DNA of 43,199 bases. Origin: a virus. A program made the position numbers and the translations under genes. Positions 1 to 5,952 of this stretch are shown here, in pieces; positions within the stretch are counted from its first letter, which is position 1; every line of letters starts with the position of its first letter. The stretch spans positions 1 to 43,199 of IMG/VR virus record IMGVR_UViG_3300024518_004174; one strand, 5' to 3'. The notes under the pieces are model-generated. The model searched no databases and had not been told where the DNA came from. It was given only the letters and a program-made list of their open reading frames with translations.

Positions 1-8
1 CACTCGCA

Positions 9-134
9 AGTACTCTCTAGACCGCGCGGCGCTCTGTGACCGCACAGCGGCCCGCTACCGCGCCTTGTTTTGCCCTGCGGACAAAATCTCCTGACCGAGC
101 CGCCTCTGGCGGCGCATAGTGCCAAGCGTGCGGC
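9..134. repeat. Terminal direct repeat, left copy
   Basis: These 126 bases recur exactly at 43074-43199. Positions 1-8 also match 43065-43072, with one extra C at 43073 in the right copy. The segment is gene-free on the plus strand apart from the tail of the ORF ending at 43085. It contains a perfect hairpin (99-113, six-bp arms, TCT loop). It may be a true terminal repeat or the overlap of a circular assembly. Confidence 0.9.
99..113. repeat. GC-rich triloop hairpin
   Basis: GCCGCC-TCT-GGCGGC is a perfect six-bp inverted repeat with a three-base loop. It is one of a family of similar hairpins found at gene edges across this genome, and is present again at 43164-43178 in the terminal repeat. 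Confidence 0.7.
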
Positions 135-163
135 GTCCACCGCACAAGGAAGGAACTTGATCG

Positions 164-418
164 ATGACAGAGCTTGCCCTGATTGCGCACTTGTTGATCG
201 TGTGGGCGACGGGTTGTCGGGAGGTCACAGGGACGGATTTGAGGCATGGACAAGTGGAGTATGTGCTGTGCCCTGGCGACCGTGCGGTCGCCGAGTGGCA
301 CCAGGACCGGGCATCATGTGATGATGCCCTAGCGGCGATCCTCGGTCGATTGGGACCCCATGGCATTGCCCGTTGTGTCCCACGCGTGCGACGCAGTCGC
401 GCGAAGCTCCCAAGATAA
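164..418 (+). CDS. Small exported cysteine protein (84 aa)
   Basis: No known family recognised. The first ~17 residues are hydrophobic and lead into a cysteine (WATGC), which looks like a signal peptide or lipobox-like end. The remainder has spaced cysteines (LCPGD, SCDDA, ARCVP). The layout of hydrophobic start, Cys, a Cys-x-x-Ala helix and a last Cys is shared with the proteins at 5384-5644 and 5942-6235, so the three may be diverged paralogues with disulfide-stabilised periplasmic domains. The ATG at 164 follows a strong purine-rich ribosome site (AAGGAAGGAA, 147-156). A GC-rich hairpin (275-292) lies inside the coding region. Export is inferred only from the N-terminus. Confidence 0.55.
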   Translation: MTELALIAHLLIVWATGCREVTGTDLRHGQVEYVLCPGDRAVAEWHQDRASCDDALAAILGRLGPHGIARCVPRVRRSRAKLPR

Positions 419-424
419 CCAACC

Positions 425-445
425 AGATCGATCGAAGATCGATCT
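425..445. promoter_or_regulatory. Candidate operator (inverted repeat)
   Basis: Two perfect nine-base arms (AGATCGATC and GATCGATCT) are separated by GAA. The element lies 22 bp upstream of the -35 box of a candidate promoter at 468-496. The symmetry and position suggest a binding site for a dimeric regulator, for example the HTH protein at 1468-2217, but no binding partner is shown. Confidence 0.4.
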
Positions 446-467
446 TTGCACCAAATGAAAAAAATGA

Positions 468-496
468 TTGCAATTCCCCTTCCCTCATGCTAAAAC
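468..496 (+). promoter_or_regulatory. Candidate sigma70 promoter
   Basis: TTGCAA (468-473), a 17-bp spacer, then TAAAAC (491-496) with the extended -10 dinucleotide TG at 488-489. It lies 32 bp before the ATG at 529 and would start the first run of overlapping small genes. Confidence 0.5.
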
Positions 497-528
497 ACCC
501 CGCAGCAATCGAAAAGGGACCCCCAAAA

Positions 529-777
529 ATGCCCAGTGGCCACTATCTCCGCCCTCAACATCTCACCTACGACCAAGCCAACGCGCGAGCGCGTACAGCA
601 ATCAACTCCTTGGTCGCCGAGACCATCACCGCGCTCCAACAACTAGGCATCTCCCGTGACATTGCCTTCCGTTCTAGCTTCACGCGCGAGCGAAAGAACG
701 CCCAGAACTCCCTTCGCACCCTGATAATGGCAATCGAAGGTCGATCGGCCACGGGCCGATCAAGGGACCAACAATGA
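529..777 (+). CDS. Hypothetical protein (82 aa)
   Basis: No family recognised. The start at 529 is chosen because it follows AAAGGGAC (513-520), the ribosome-site variant repeated before many genes here. An upstream in-frame ATG at 373 lacks such a site and would overlap the preceding gene. The protein is soluble, with a predicted helical middle (residues 15-65) and a basic C-terminus rich in Arg and Ser. Its TGA overlaps the next ATG (ATGA), so translation is probably coupled. Confidence 0.6.
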   Translation: MPSGHYLRPQHLTYDQANARARTAINSLVAETITALQQLGISRDIAFRSSFTRERKNAQNSLRTLIMAIEGRSATGRSRDQQ

Positions 778-1130
778 CAACTCCCATGAGTAAATCCCAA
801 CTAGACCGATACCGGGAACAGGCTCTATTTGGTGACAACTTCTGGTCCTGGGATGCGGAAGAACTAGTCGATGAAATCGATCGGCTTCGCGCGACAGAAG
901 CCTGGCAGCCAATCTCAACAGCTCCATGGGACGAGTTCGTCCTACTGTTAGTCCCAAGCGGGTACAAGCGACCAGAATGGGACTACGTCCAGTGCATCCG
1001 ACACTCCGACGGCTACCACAATCGTAAATGGACAACTGCCCAGAATGATCACTTAACTGATAGTCACACAGGCGAGGTTGCTTATTGGAGACCGATGTTG
1101 GAGCTACCGATCATGGAACAAGAGACATAG
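774..1130 (+). CDS. DUF551-like protein (118 aa)
   Basis: The N-terminal ~42 residues form an acidic helical region. From residue 43 the sequence WQPISTAPWDEFVLLL matches the start of the phage DUF551 fold (W-x-P-I-x-T-A-P), and it ends with VAYWRPMLELP, as expected for that domain. Function is unknown. A canonical copy is at 13686-13880 and a looser one at 5644-5952. The start overlaps the upstream stop by four bases and the product is followed by AAGGGACC leading to the next gene. Confidence 0.65.
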   Translation: MTTPMSKSQLDRYREQALFGDNFWSWDAEELVDEIDRLRATEAWQPISTAPWDEFVLLLVPSGYKRPEWDYVQCIRHSDGYHNRKWTTAQNDHLTDSHTGEVAYWRPMLELPIMEQET

Positions 1131-1144
1131 AAGGGACCACGAAG

Positions 1145-1336
1145 ATGAACAATCCAGAGCAAAAAGAATTCGAGATCGAGATCGCAGTCCGTGGAACGAT
1201 CTACCTCCGACTAGCTGCATCAAGCGCCGAAGAAGCCGAGTATGAAGCTCGCGCGATGATTGAAACCGGCGATTTCACCAAGAACAACATCGAAGACATC
1301 GAACTTGTCGACTTCACTTCGATCATCGAAGACTAA
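1145..1336 (+). CDS. Hypothetical acidic protein (63 aa)
   Basis: Start at 1145 is preceded by AAGGGACC (1131-1138). The protein reads as two beta strands (FEIEIAVRG, TIYLRLAA), then a helix with SSAEEAEYEARAM, then an acidic tail. This strand-strand-helix layout with an 'AxSxEEAExxA' helix is common in small phage proteins of unknown role. It is strongly acidic. No catalytic motif is visible. Confidence 0.65.
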   Translation: MNNPEQKEFEIEIAVRGTIYLRLAASSAEEAEYEARAMIETGDFTKNNIEDIELVDFTSIIED

Positions 1337-1343
1337 CTGCACT

Positions 1344-1468
1344 ATGTCTGTCCTCCTTCGCACCCTCCTAGCCACCGGCAGCGTGTTCTTGTATCTGGCT
1401 CAATCACCTTGAGCACTTATATTACCGCTCTTGTCCTAACTGCTTTAATCTACATGGTAGTCAGTTAA
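1344..1468 (+). pseudogene. Possible frame-broken two-TM small protein
   Basis: An ATG at 1344 opens a hydrophobic 22-residue peptide ending at TGA 1410-1412. The next frame continues directly with another hydrophobic stretch (LSTYITALVLTALIYMVVS) ending at 1468, where its TAA overlaps the ATG of the next gene (TAATG). One extra T near 1409 would join them into a ~41-aa protein with two membrane segments. Either this is an indel in the sequence, or there are two tiny peptides. There is no good ribosome site for the first ATG, so the call is tentative. Confidence 0.35.
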
Positions 1469-2217
1469 TGAGGCGTAAAAAAGGAACTAGACGCGGCAAG
1501 CGATCCCTCTCTCCCATCGAGGCAGCACAGGTGAAAGCTAGCTTGTGGGAGGGAGTGAAGGGGGTTCGAATTGCTGAAAAGTGGGATGTCACATCGCCGA
1601 CGATCACGCGGATAAAGAGTGGGGAGATGTACGAGAACATCCCGTGGCCGGATGGTTCCAAAGGGGGTCTCTCGCGGGCACGTGAGAAAGCCCTCCGAGA
1701 ATTCAACATCGCTCCAGCCTCAGCAGACACCTTTCTAGACGAACGTCGACAAGAGGCACAAAAGGAAGGCCACGCTGTCGACGGCCGCACGCCCCTCGAA
1801 GATCAAATGCACCAAGCCCTCGCCGCCCTTGGCCTTTCTTTCGAAACCATCGAACGCGAACGCATCGAAGAAGAAGAAGGCCAGCTAATCGCCGCTCTAA
1901 ACCACCCCCATGAACTAGCACCAGGGGAAAAGGCACAGCTCAAGCCGCAACAATTCCCTGTAACAGCCCCCATCTATGAGACCTTTTCTTGGTCCGATGT
2001 AATGAGCCTCGCACCCGGTGCTCCATTGGTCCTAGAGGCAGACGAAGAAGACGATAAGCGCTTGCAAAAGGCCCTAGGGATAGCTCTCAAGATGCTCCCC
2101 CCGGATAGCTGGCACGGACCAGCTCTTGAGGTCATTGTACAAGGACTGTTGTTGCAATTTCCAGAAGATCAGCCGTCGGCCGATCCAGAAGAAGGTACTA
2201 AACAGTATGAAAGCTAA
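1468..2217 (+). CDS. HTH DNA-binding protein (249 aa)
   Basis: Residues 14-60 resemble a resolvase-type helix-turn-helix: LSPIEAAQVKASLWEG, then IAEKWDVTSPTITRIKSG, then WPDGS. The N-terminus is very basic (MRRKKGTRRGKR). The remainder is acidic with a predicted coiled coil (about residues 125-150, ERERIEEEEGQ) and a helical C-terminus. It may be an early transcription regulator or a replication/packaging DNA-binding protein; the sequence does not decide. It starts on the stop codon of the upstream peptide (TAATG) and overlaps the next gene by 11 bases. Confidence 0.6.
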   Translation: MRRKKGTRRGKRSLSPIEAAQVKASLWEGVKGVRIAEKWDVTSPTITRIKSGEMYENIPWPDGSKGGLSRAREKALREFNIAPASADTFLDERRQEAQKEGHAVDGRTPLEDQMHQALAALGLSFETIERERIEEEEGQLIAALNHPHELAPGEKAQLKPQQFPVTAPIYETFSWSDVMSLAPGAPLVLEADEEDDKRLQKALGIALKMLPPDSWHGPALEVIVQGLLLQFPEDQPSADPEEGTKQYES

Positions 2218-2389
2218 CCAATTAGCACCTAGTTGGGGAGGTGTCCAAGGGCATCTTTCTACCCTTTATACGATCCTTGGGAAAAGTGCCCTGTTGCTGG
2301 AGAGGGACAAGGAAAAGGAACAAGCGCGCGGCTCGCGGGCCGCGAGCGAGGACCGAGACAACAGCTCCAGCAACACCAATCGAAAATGA
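2207..2389 (+). CDS. Hypothetical small protein (60 aa)
   Basis: No family recognised. The ATG at 2207 lies inside the end of the HTH gene, with GAAGG about 10 bases upstream, and its TGA overlaps the ATG of the sugar-nucleotide gene (ATGA at 2386), which supports translation. The C-terminal half is hydrophilic and disordered (EKEQARGSRAASEDR). That segment is encoded over a perfect GC-rich hairpin (2331-2347), so the tail may derive from a hairpin element. Confidence 0.5.
   Translation: MKANQLAPSWGGVQGHLSTLYTILGKSALLLERDKEKEQARGSRAASEDRDNSSSNTNRK
2331..2347. repeat. GC-rich triloop hairpin
   Basis: GCTCGCG-GGC-CGCGAGC is a perfect seven-bp inverted repeat with a three-base loop. It lies in the 3' third of the small ORF that precedes the sugar-nucleotide gene. 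Confidence 0.65.
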
Positions 2390-3285
2390 GCTACAAAGGC
2401 AAAAGGGTCCTAGTGACTGGTGCCGACGGCTTCATCGGCTCTCACGTGTGTGATCACTTGCTGCGGGAAGGTGCTGTCGTAACTGCACTCGCTCAATATA
2501 ATAGCTATGGAGATTGGGGCTGGGCGCCCGCTGGCGCAGAGCGCCAACATGGGGACATCAGGGACCTTCCGCAGATGCTTCGCATCTGCTATGGGCAAGA
2601 AATCGTCTTCCACCTAGCCGCCTTGATCGAGGTTCCTTACTCCTTCCAAGCCCCTCATAGCTACATTGAAACAAACACGACTGGTACTCTTAACATCTTA
2701 GAGGCGGCGCGTGCCGCCGGTGCCGAGCGCTTCGTCCTCGCTTCCACAAGTGCCATCTACGGTTCCCCCTCTCCTTACATCGCGAGCAAGCTGGCGGCGG
2801 AAGAACTAGCAAGAAGCTATCATAGACCTGATTTCTCAGCGGTCTCCCTGCGGCTCTTTAGTCCCTACGGTCCCCGACAGACTGAGCGCGCCGTCGTCGC
2901 CCGAACAATGGCTCAGGTCCTCGATCCCACGTGCGATACGATCGCACTCGGCAATCTCCGACCGCAGCGAGACTTCATCTACATCGATGACGTCGTGGGA
3001 GCATTCCTTGCCGCCGGCATCACGCCTGCCTTGCAAGAATATCCCTATGGCATAGGAACAGGCGTCCTGACGACAATCGGAGAAATGGTCGAGATCGCTC
3101 AACGAGCAGCTGGCACCTCTAAGCCAATCAGTTCCTCCGCGAGCATCTCACTGCTTATAGAGCAGGAAGCGTTCTCTGCCTACCATGAGCCTTTCACCAT
3201 AACTACCGACTGGACCCCAACGACAACTCTTCACGATGGACTAACAAAAATAACTCAACACTACCAAAGGACACACGCAGGATGA
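2386..3285 (+). CDS. NAD-dependent sugar-nucleotide epimerase/dehydratase, LegB-like
   Basis: An extended short-chain dehydrogenase of 299 aa. It has the Rossmann motif TGADGFIGSH (11-20), FHLAAL (75-80), STSAIYG (120-126) and YIASK (131-135), which carries the catalytic Tyr and Lys. YNSYGDWGW (38-46) and the LGNLRPQRDFIYIDD region match LegB-type nucleotide-sugar 4,6-dehydratases. LegB proteins carry Glu after STS where this one has Ala123, as epimerases do. About 18 residues usually found between the YG and SPY motifs also appear to be missing. It probably modifies a UDP- or GDP-sugar, perhaps to alter host surface glycans, but the exact reaction is open. It overlaps both neighbours by four bases. 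Confidence 0.8.
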   Translation: MSYKGKRVLVTGADGFIGSHVCDHLLREGAVVTALAQYNSYGDWGWAPAGAERQHGDIRDLPQMLRICYGQEIVFHLAALIEVPYSFQAPHSYIETNTTGTLNILEAARAAGAERFVLASTSAIYGSPSPYIASKLAAEELARSYHRPDFSAVSLRLFSPYGPRQTERAVVARTMAQVLDPTCDTIALGNLRPQRDFIYIDDVVGAFLAAGITPALQEYPYGIGTGVLTTIGEMVEIAQRAAGTSKPISSSASISLLIEQEAFSAYHEPFTITTDWTPTTTLHDGLTKITQHYQRTHAG

Positions 3286-3521
3286 ACATCACCACGATCA
3301 CGGTTACGAGGGCGGCGAAGGTCAATCTCGGAAACTATGAAAACGTCGACATCAGTGTAACGATGACCGCACAGGTCGATGAAGACGCCGCACAAAAGGA
3401 TCCAATCGTTAATGCAAGCGCCGTCAGCGAACTAGTCGGAGCCGCTCTCCGCGTGGAACTCGAGGAACTCCTTACGCGAATAGGCAAAAGTCCCGCAGCT
3501 GCCAGTCGCTTCGGCGTCTAG
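3282..3521 (+). CDS. Hypothetical protein (79 aa)
   Basis: No family recognised. The first half is beta-rich (ITTITVTRAAKVNLG, VDISVTMTAQV) and the second half is a single long helix (SAVSELVGAALRVELEELLTRIG). The design resembles the protein at 3786-4145, which also pairs short strands with a helical end, so the two could be distant relatives. It starts within the stop codon of the dehydratase gene (ATGA), so translational coupling is likely. Confidence 0.6.
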   Translation: MNITTITVTRAAKVNLGNYENVDISVTMTAQVDEDAAQKDPIVNASAVSELVGAALRVELEELLTRIGKSPAAASRFGV

Positions 3522-3548
3522 ATCGATTACATTATCTGGGGATGCACG

Positions 3549-3716
3549 ATGAGCAAGTTTGAGGAAATAGAGAATTTTATAGAAAAGCTCTTAATAGTGG
3601 GTTTTATCTTCGGACTTGCAATCGCCGGAGTTTACTTTGGGGTAATTGCTACACGGGATAATATATACGAGCAAGAAGTCCCACAAGAGCACTCAGCACC
3701 GCGAACAATTAGCTAG
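3549..3716 (+). CDS. Small single-pass membrane protein (55 aa)
   Basis: An acidic amphipathic N-terminus (MSKFEEIENFIEKL) is followed by one membrane segment of about 20 residues (LIVGFIFGLAIAGVYFGVIA) and a hydrophilic tail. Size and form match the tiny membrane proteins scattered through the early regions of many phages. Function unknown. The ATG follows TGGGGATG. The gene ends just upstream of an internal promoter (3735-3743). Confidence 0.5.
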   Translation: MSKFEEIENFIEKLLIVGFIFGLAIAGVYFGVIATRDNIYEQEVPQEHSAPRTIS

Positions 3717-3734
3717 CCCCCCAGCAACCATCCA

Positions 3735-3743
3735 TGCTATAAT
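3735..3743 (+). promoter_or_regulatory. Extended -10 promoter
   Basis: TGCTATAAT is a perfect extended -10 element (TG-N-TATAAT). No good -35 box is visible at 17 bp, as is usual for extended -10 promoters. It lies about 40 bp upstream of the ATG at 3786 and could drive that gene and the structured RNA that follows. Confidence 0.65.
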
Positions 3744-3785
3744 CCGGTCTTCGACAATTTAACACATTCAAGAAGGAAGCACAAG

Positions 3786-4145
3786 ATGACCACCGCTAAT
3801 GAAACCATCACGGAGCTTGTTGCGAAGACCAAGGACGAAGGCGGCGCCGAAGTCACGATCAAGGCAGAGGTCAAGCTGTCAGGAGCCATCGAGGACCTTT
3901 TAGAAGATTATGGTGCTGACGCCGTCGCACATGCTGCCCGCTCGCACATCAAGCAATCGATGCTCAACTTGATGAAACGCTGCTGGATGACTGGAATGAA
4001 CAACGATGGCATTCAAGACGCCGTCGACAAGTGGAAACCTGGCACTCGGCGCTCCTCGATCGATCCCGTCGTCAAGGTCCTTAACAAGTTCGACGGGCTT
4101 ACTCCTGAACAGAAAGAAGAACTCCGGGAACGTCTCGCAGCCTAG
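3786..4145 (+). CDS. Hypothetical protein (119 aa)
   Basis: No family recognised. It has beta strands at residues 20-32 (AEVTIKAEVKLSG), a helical middle (AIEDLLEDYGADAVAHAARSHIKQSMLNLMK) and a C-terminal helix rich in Glu and Arg after a Pro-Gly turn. It is predicted to be a soluble cytoplasmic protein. It sits alone behind its own extended -10 promoter with the ribosome site AAGAAGGAAGC. Its stop codon lies in the loop of a seven-bp hairpin (4134-4152) that opens the structured RNA region, so the mRNA and the RNA may be one transcript. Confidence 0.65.
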   Translation: MTTANETITELVAKTKDEGGAEVTIKAEVKLSGAIEDLLEDYGADAVAHAARSHIKQSMLNLMKRCWMTGMNNDGIQDAVDKWKPGTRRSSIDPVVKVLNKFDGLTPEQKEELRERLAA

Positions 4146-4711
4146 CTGCGAGAAGGGTGCAGGGAGCATCGTAAGATGCAATGTCGTTCATCATGACATT
4201 GACAGTAGCTCAGAGGACAGAGCGTTCCCGAACGCGTGTGATGATCGTAAGTACGGAAAGGTCGTTGGTTCGAGACCAACCTGTCTGTTGCATGCGTACT
4301 GAGCATGTGATCCTGCATCCACCTTTTTGGTCGCCCCTGGCGACCAAAGTGCAGGCGGTGTGGAAAGCAGACACACGCGGGAGCACCACGGATGAATGCT
4401 CTGACCGAACAAAGACCTGAAATGCGGCAGGAAGGACACATAGTGGGACTCCAATGCCAATCAGGAAGAGCCAGAGTAGCGCCTGGCCCTGCACTTTGGC
4501 TGCCTCTGGCAGCCAATGGGATGCAACTAATGGGAGCCACGTGGGGCAAGCCGCAACTGTCCCTTCGATCTAGCAAGAGAGTTGCGTAGCTAGATCACTC
4601 TGATGAACAACAAGCTGGGAGTAGAGTGCCCCCACTCCTCCTCCCAGCCGGGGACTGTCTCGGTTAGGTCCCTTTCCTGGACAGTCCCCACCCTTCGTGC
4701 TTCGCACGAAG
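4134..4711 (+). ncRNA. Candidate large structured RNA (~580 nt)
   Basis: No convincing gene occurs here, but the stretch is dense with perfect helices. They are 4134-4140/4146-4152; 4166-4170/4175-4179 with a GTAA tetraloop; 4180-4185/4195-4200; a tRNA-like module 4201-4287; 4291-4295/4303-4307; 4312-4317/4350-4355 enclosing 4326-4335/4339-4348; 4358-4362/4372-4376; 4496-4504/4508-4516; 4567-4574/4589-4596; 4614-4621/4641-4648 with inner 4624-4628/4633-4637; 4650-4659/4680-4689; and 4693-4700/4704-4711. Length, phage context and the tRNA-like part recall the ornate large RNAs GOLLD and ROOL, but I cannot test that. The plus strand is preferred because of the upstream promoter. Boundaries are approximate. 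Confidence 0.6.
4201..4287 (+). other. tRNA-like module with enlarged anticodon arm
   Basis: Acceptor GACAG (4201-4205) pairs with CTGTC (4281-4285). Then come TA at positions 8-9, D stem GCTC/GAGC (4208-4211/4220-4223) with a GG-bearing loop, variable loop AGGTC (4259-4263), and T stem GTTGG/CCAAC (4264-4268/4276-4280) with the canonical loop TTCGAGA. The anticodon arm keeps TTCC/GGAA (4225-4228/4255-4258) but encloses about 26 bases instead of a normal stem-loop, including the self-complementary ACGCGT. The acceptor stem has only five sound pairs and no encoded CCA. It is likely a tRNA-derived RNA domain rather than a working tRNA. Confidence 0.55.
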
Positions 4712-4758
4712 AACAGGGAGCGCAGCGACCCCCACTGCAAGGAGCAAGGATAGATCTT

Positions 4759-5010
4759 ATGCGACATTGGTGGAAAATATGTCTAGCAGCAGGATTATTC
4801 GTAGGGCTTATTTTGATAATTTTATCGATTGAGGTTCATAGCGATAGAGCCACTAACGTCGCTATAGAGCCCAACTATTGTGCATTAGCCCCAGCAATGA
4901 TAGCGGTAAATATGGGCCTTTATGCGACGTACATGGCGCTGTGTTCAGCACAAAGGAGCAAGCAGAGTAAGGTAACTAGGGAACAAGCCAGTGGCCATCA
5001 ACGTAACTAA
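4759..5010 (+). CDS. Two-pass membrane protein (83 aa)
   Basis: Two hydrophobic segments (about residues 6-24, ICLAAGLFVGLILIILS, and 41-59, ALAPAMIAVNMGLYATYMAL) are separated by a short polar loop and followed by a basic, serine-rich tail. The ATG at 4759 follows AGGA (4747-4750) at eight bases and is the first start after the structured RNA; an upstream ATG at 4603 would read through RNA hairpins. Function unknown; a membrane-located host-takeover role is possible. Its base composition is more AT-rich than the region before it. Confidence 0.6.
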   Translation: MRHWWKICLAAGLFVGLILIILSIEVHSDRATNVAIEPNYCALAPAMIAVNMGLYATYMALCSAQRSKQSKVTREQASGHQRN

Positions 5011-5179
5011 ACCCTCCATAATGCACCTTGCAGGTTGGGAAGAGACCCATTGTCAAGCTTGCGGTCGAGACCTTCAACCAGGTGACTTTGTCGTCAGCAC
5101 AATTCTTGCATACAAACAACCTGCTCTGCTTGCACTAAGATGTACCTATCAGGAGCCGACACAGGGACCCCAAGAATGA
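4991..5179 (+). CDS. Putative zinc-binding protein (62 aa)
   Basis: The sequence HCQACGRDLQPGDFVV gives a zinc-knuckle Cys-x-x-Cys, followed later by a third cysteine in LRCTY. This resembles small phage zinc-ribbon proteins but one ligand is not obvious. The GTG start at 4991 is preferred since AGGGA lies eight bases upstream; the ATG at 5021 has no ribosome site. It overlaps the previous gene by 20 bases and its TGA overlaps the next ATG (ATGA). Confidence 0.5.
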   Translation: MAINVTKPSIMHLAGWEETHCQACGRDLQPGDFVVSTILAYKQPALLALRCTYQEPTQGPQE

Positions 5180-5379
5180 TACTAATTCACCTGTCCGATG
5201 TAAGCCGATGGCGTAGTTGGTTCGCCTGGCGTCCAGTAATTATCGGCCCAGATTTAGTTTGGCTTGAACGCCTTGAGAAGCGTTTCCATTGTATTGATCC
5301 ATATCACATAGGCTGTTTTTGGGAATACCGAAGAACACCTACCGTCGAGCGCGGAACGCGCGCGCCGAAGGGAACATAA
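5176..5379 (+). CDS. Hypothetical Trp-rich protein (67 aa)
   Basis: It contains WRSWFAWRPVIIG, then LVWLERLEKRF and CFWEYRRTP. This Trp/Arg-rich pattern occurs in small phage proteins of unknown function, close in style to the DUF551-like genes nearby. The start at 5176 overlaps the upstream TGA by four bases; an earlier ATG at 5140 lies inside the preceding gene and adds residues in conflict with this pattern. The C-terminal segment (VERGTRAPKGT) is encoded over GC-rich, hairpin-prone sequence. Confidence 0.55.
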   Translation: MILIHLSDVSRWRSWFAWRPVIIGPDLVWLERLEKRFHCIDPYHIGCFWEYRRTPTVERGTRAPKGT

Positions 5380-5383
5380 CCCT

Positions 5384-5644
5384 ATGACCCCAGCTGACGT
5401 CTTCGTCCTAGTGATCTATTTCTGTTGGTTCTCTTGCCCAGCGCATGATGCCGTTGTGCAAAATGCTCGCGAGTACGCCACACAGCAAGAGTGCAAGGCA
5501 CAAGCGCCAGTGGGCATCAAGTTCGGCCTTCAAGCCATCAGGCGATCAGTCCCACAACAATTTACTATCCGTTACAAGGCGACATGCCTGAGCAAACGCT
5601 CCCAGGAGCTTCGCTCCAGGGGCATTGAAGAGAAGGAACTATAA
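5384..5644 (+). CDS. Small exported cysteine protein (86 aa)
   Basis: A hydrophobic N-terminus (VFVLVIYFCWFSC) leads to a cysteine, then a CxxA-type helix (QECKAQAPVG) and a last cysteine (ATCLSK). This is the layout also seen at 164-418 and 5942-6235. It suggests signal-peptide export and a disulfide in the periplasm. ATG 5384 follows GAAGGGAAC. The end overlaps the next gene by one base (TAATG). A small hairpin (GGAGC-TTC-GCTCC, 5605-5617) lies near the 3' end. Confidence 0.55.
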   Translation: MTPADVFVLVIYFCWFSCPAHDAVVQNAREYATQQECKAQAPVGIKFGLQAIRRSVPQQFTIRYKATCLSKRSQELRSRGIEEKEL

Positions 5645-5952
5645 TGAAACCTCTAATTACATGCCCAGGTTATTCAATGAGCGAGGCCCGTAGAGATGGC
5701 ACTAGCATTGTTCTTTTCTCAGCGTGGAAGCAACCGGGCGTCTGGTCTTGGTGCGCTGGGCAATGGATCCGCGGCGGACCCGATGGAAGATTACTTTCTT
5801 GGCAAGATGGAGAGGGGGAACATAACCCGAAGGGTTGGGTTCCCCTTGAGGAATTCGACGATTACGAAGCTCTTATCCCAGAGGACCTCCTTTTGGTCCT
5901 TGTTGCACAAGTTAAAGAGTTAAGAGAAAGGAAACAGCACAATGAGCGGTAG
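5644..5952 (+). CDS. DUF551-related protein (102 aa)
   Basis: Residues 12-75 contain SEARRDGTSIVLFSAW, a GQW motif, a DG-x-LLSW strand and GWVPLEEF. This parallels the DUF551 layout (APKDGxxILxW, W, HWxPLPEPP) seen clearly at 13686-13880. After it a leucine-rich helix (ALIPEDLLLVLVAQVKELRERK) ends the protein. Role unknown. It starts on the previous stop codon and overlaps the next gene by 11 bases, so this is a tightly packed early operon. Confidence 0.6.
   Translation: MKPLITCPGYSMSEARRDGTSIVLFSAWKQPGVWSWCAGQWIRGGPDGRLLSWQDGEGEHNPKGWVPLEEFDDYEALIPEDLLLVLVAQVKELRERKQHNER

Noticed and set aside
4201-4287. Functional tRNA
   Set aside because: The anticodon arm cannot form a normal five-bp stem with a seven-base loop and the acceptor has weak outer pairs, so it is called tRNA-like only.
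4142-4576. 144-aa minus-strand open frame across the structured region
   Set aside because: It runs antisense to the plus-strand block, has no ribosome site or family pattern, and the DNA is dominated by perfect helices.
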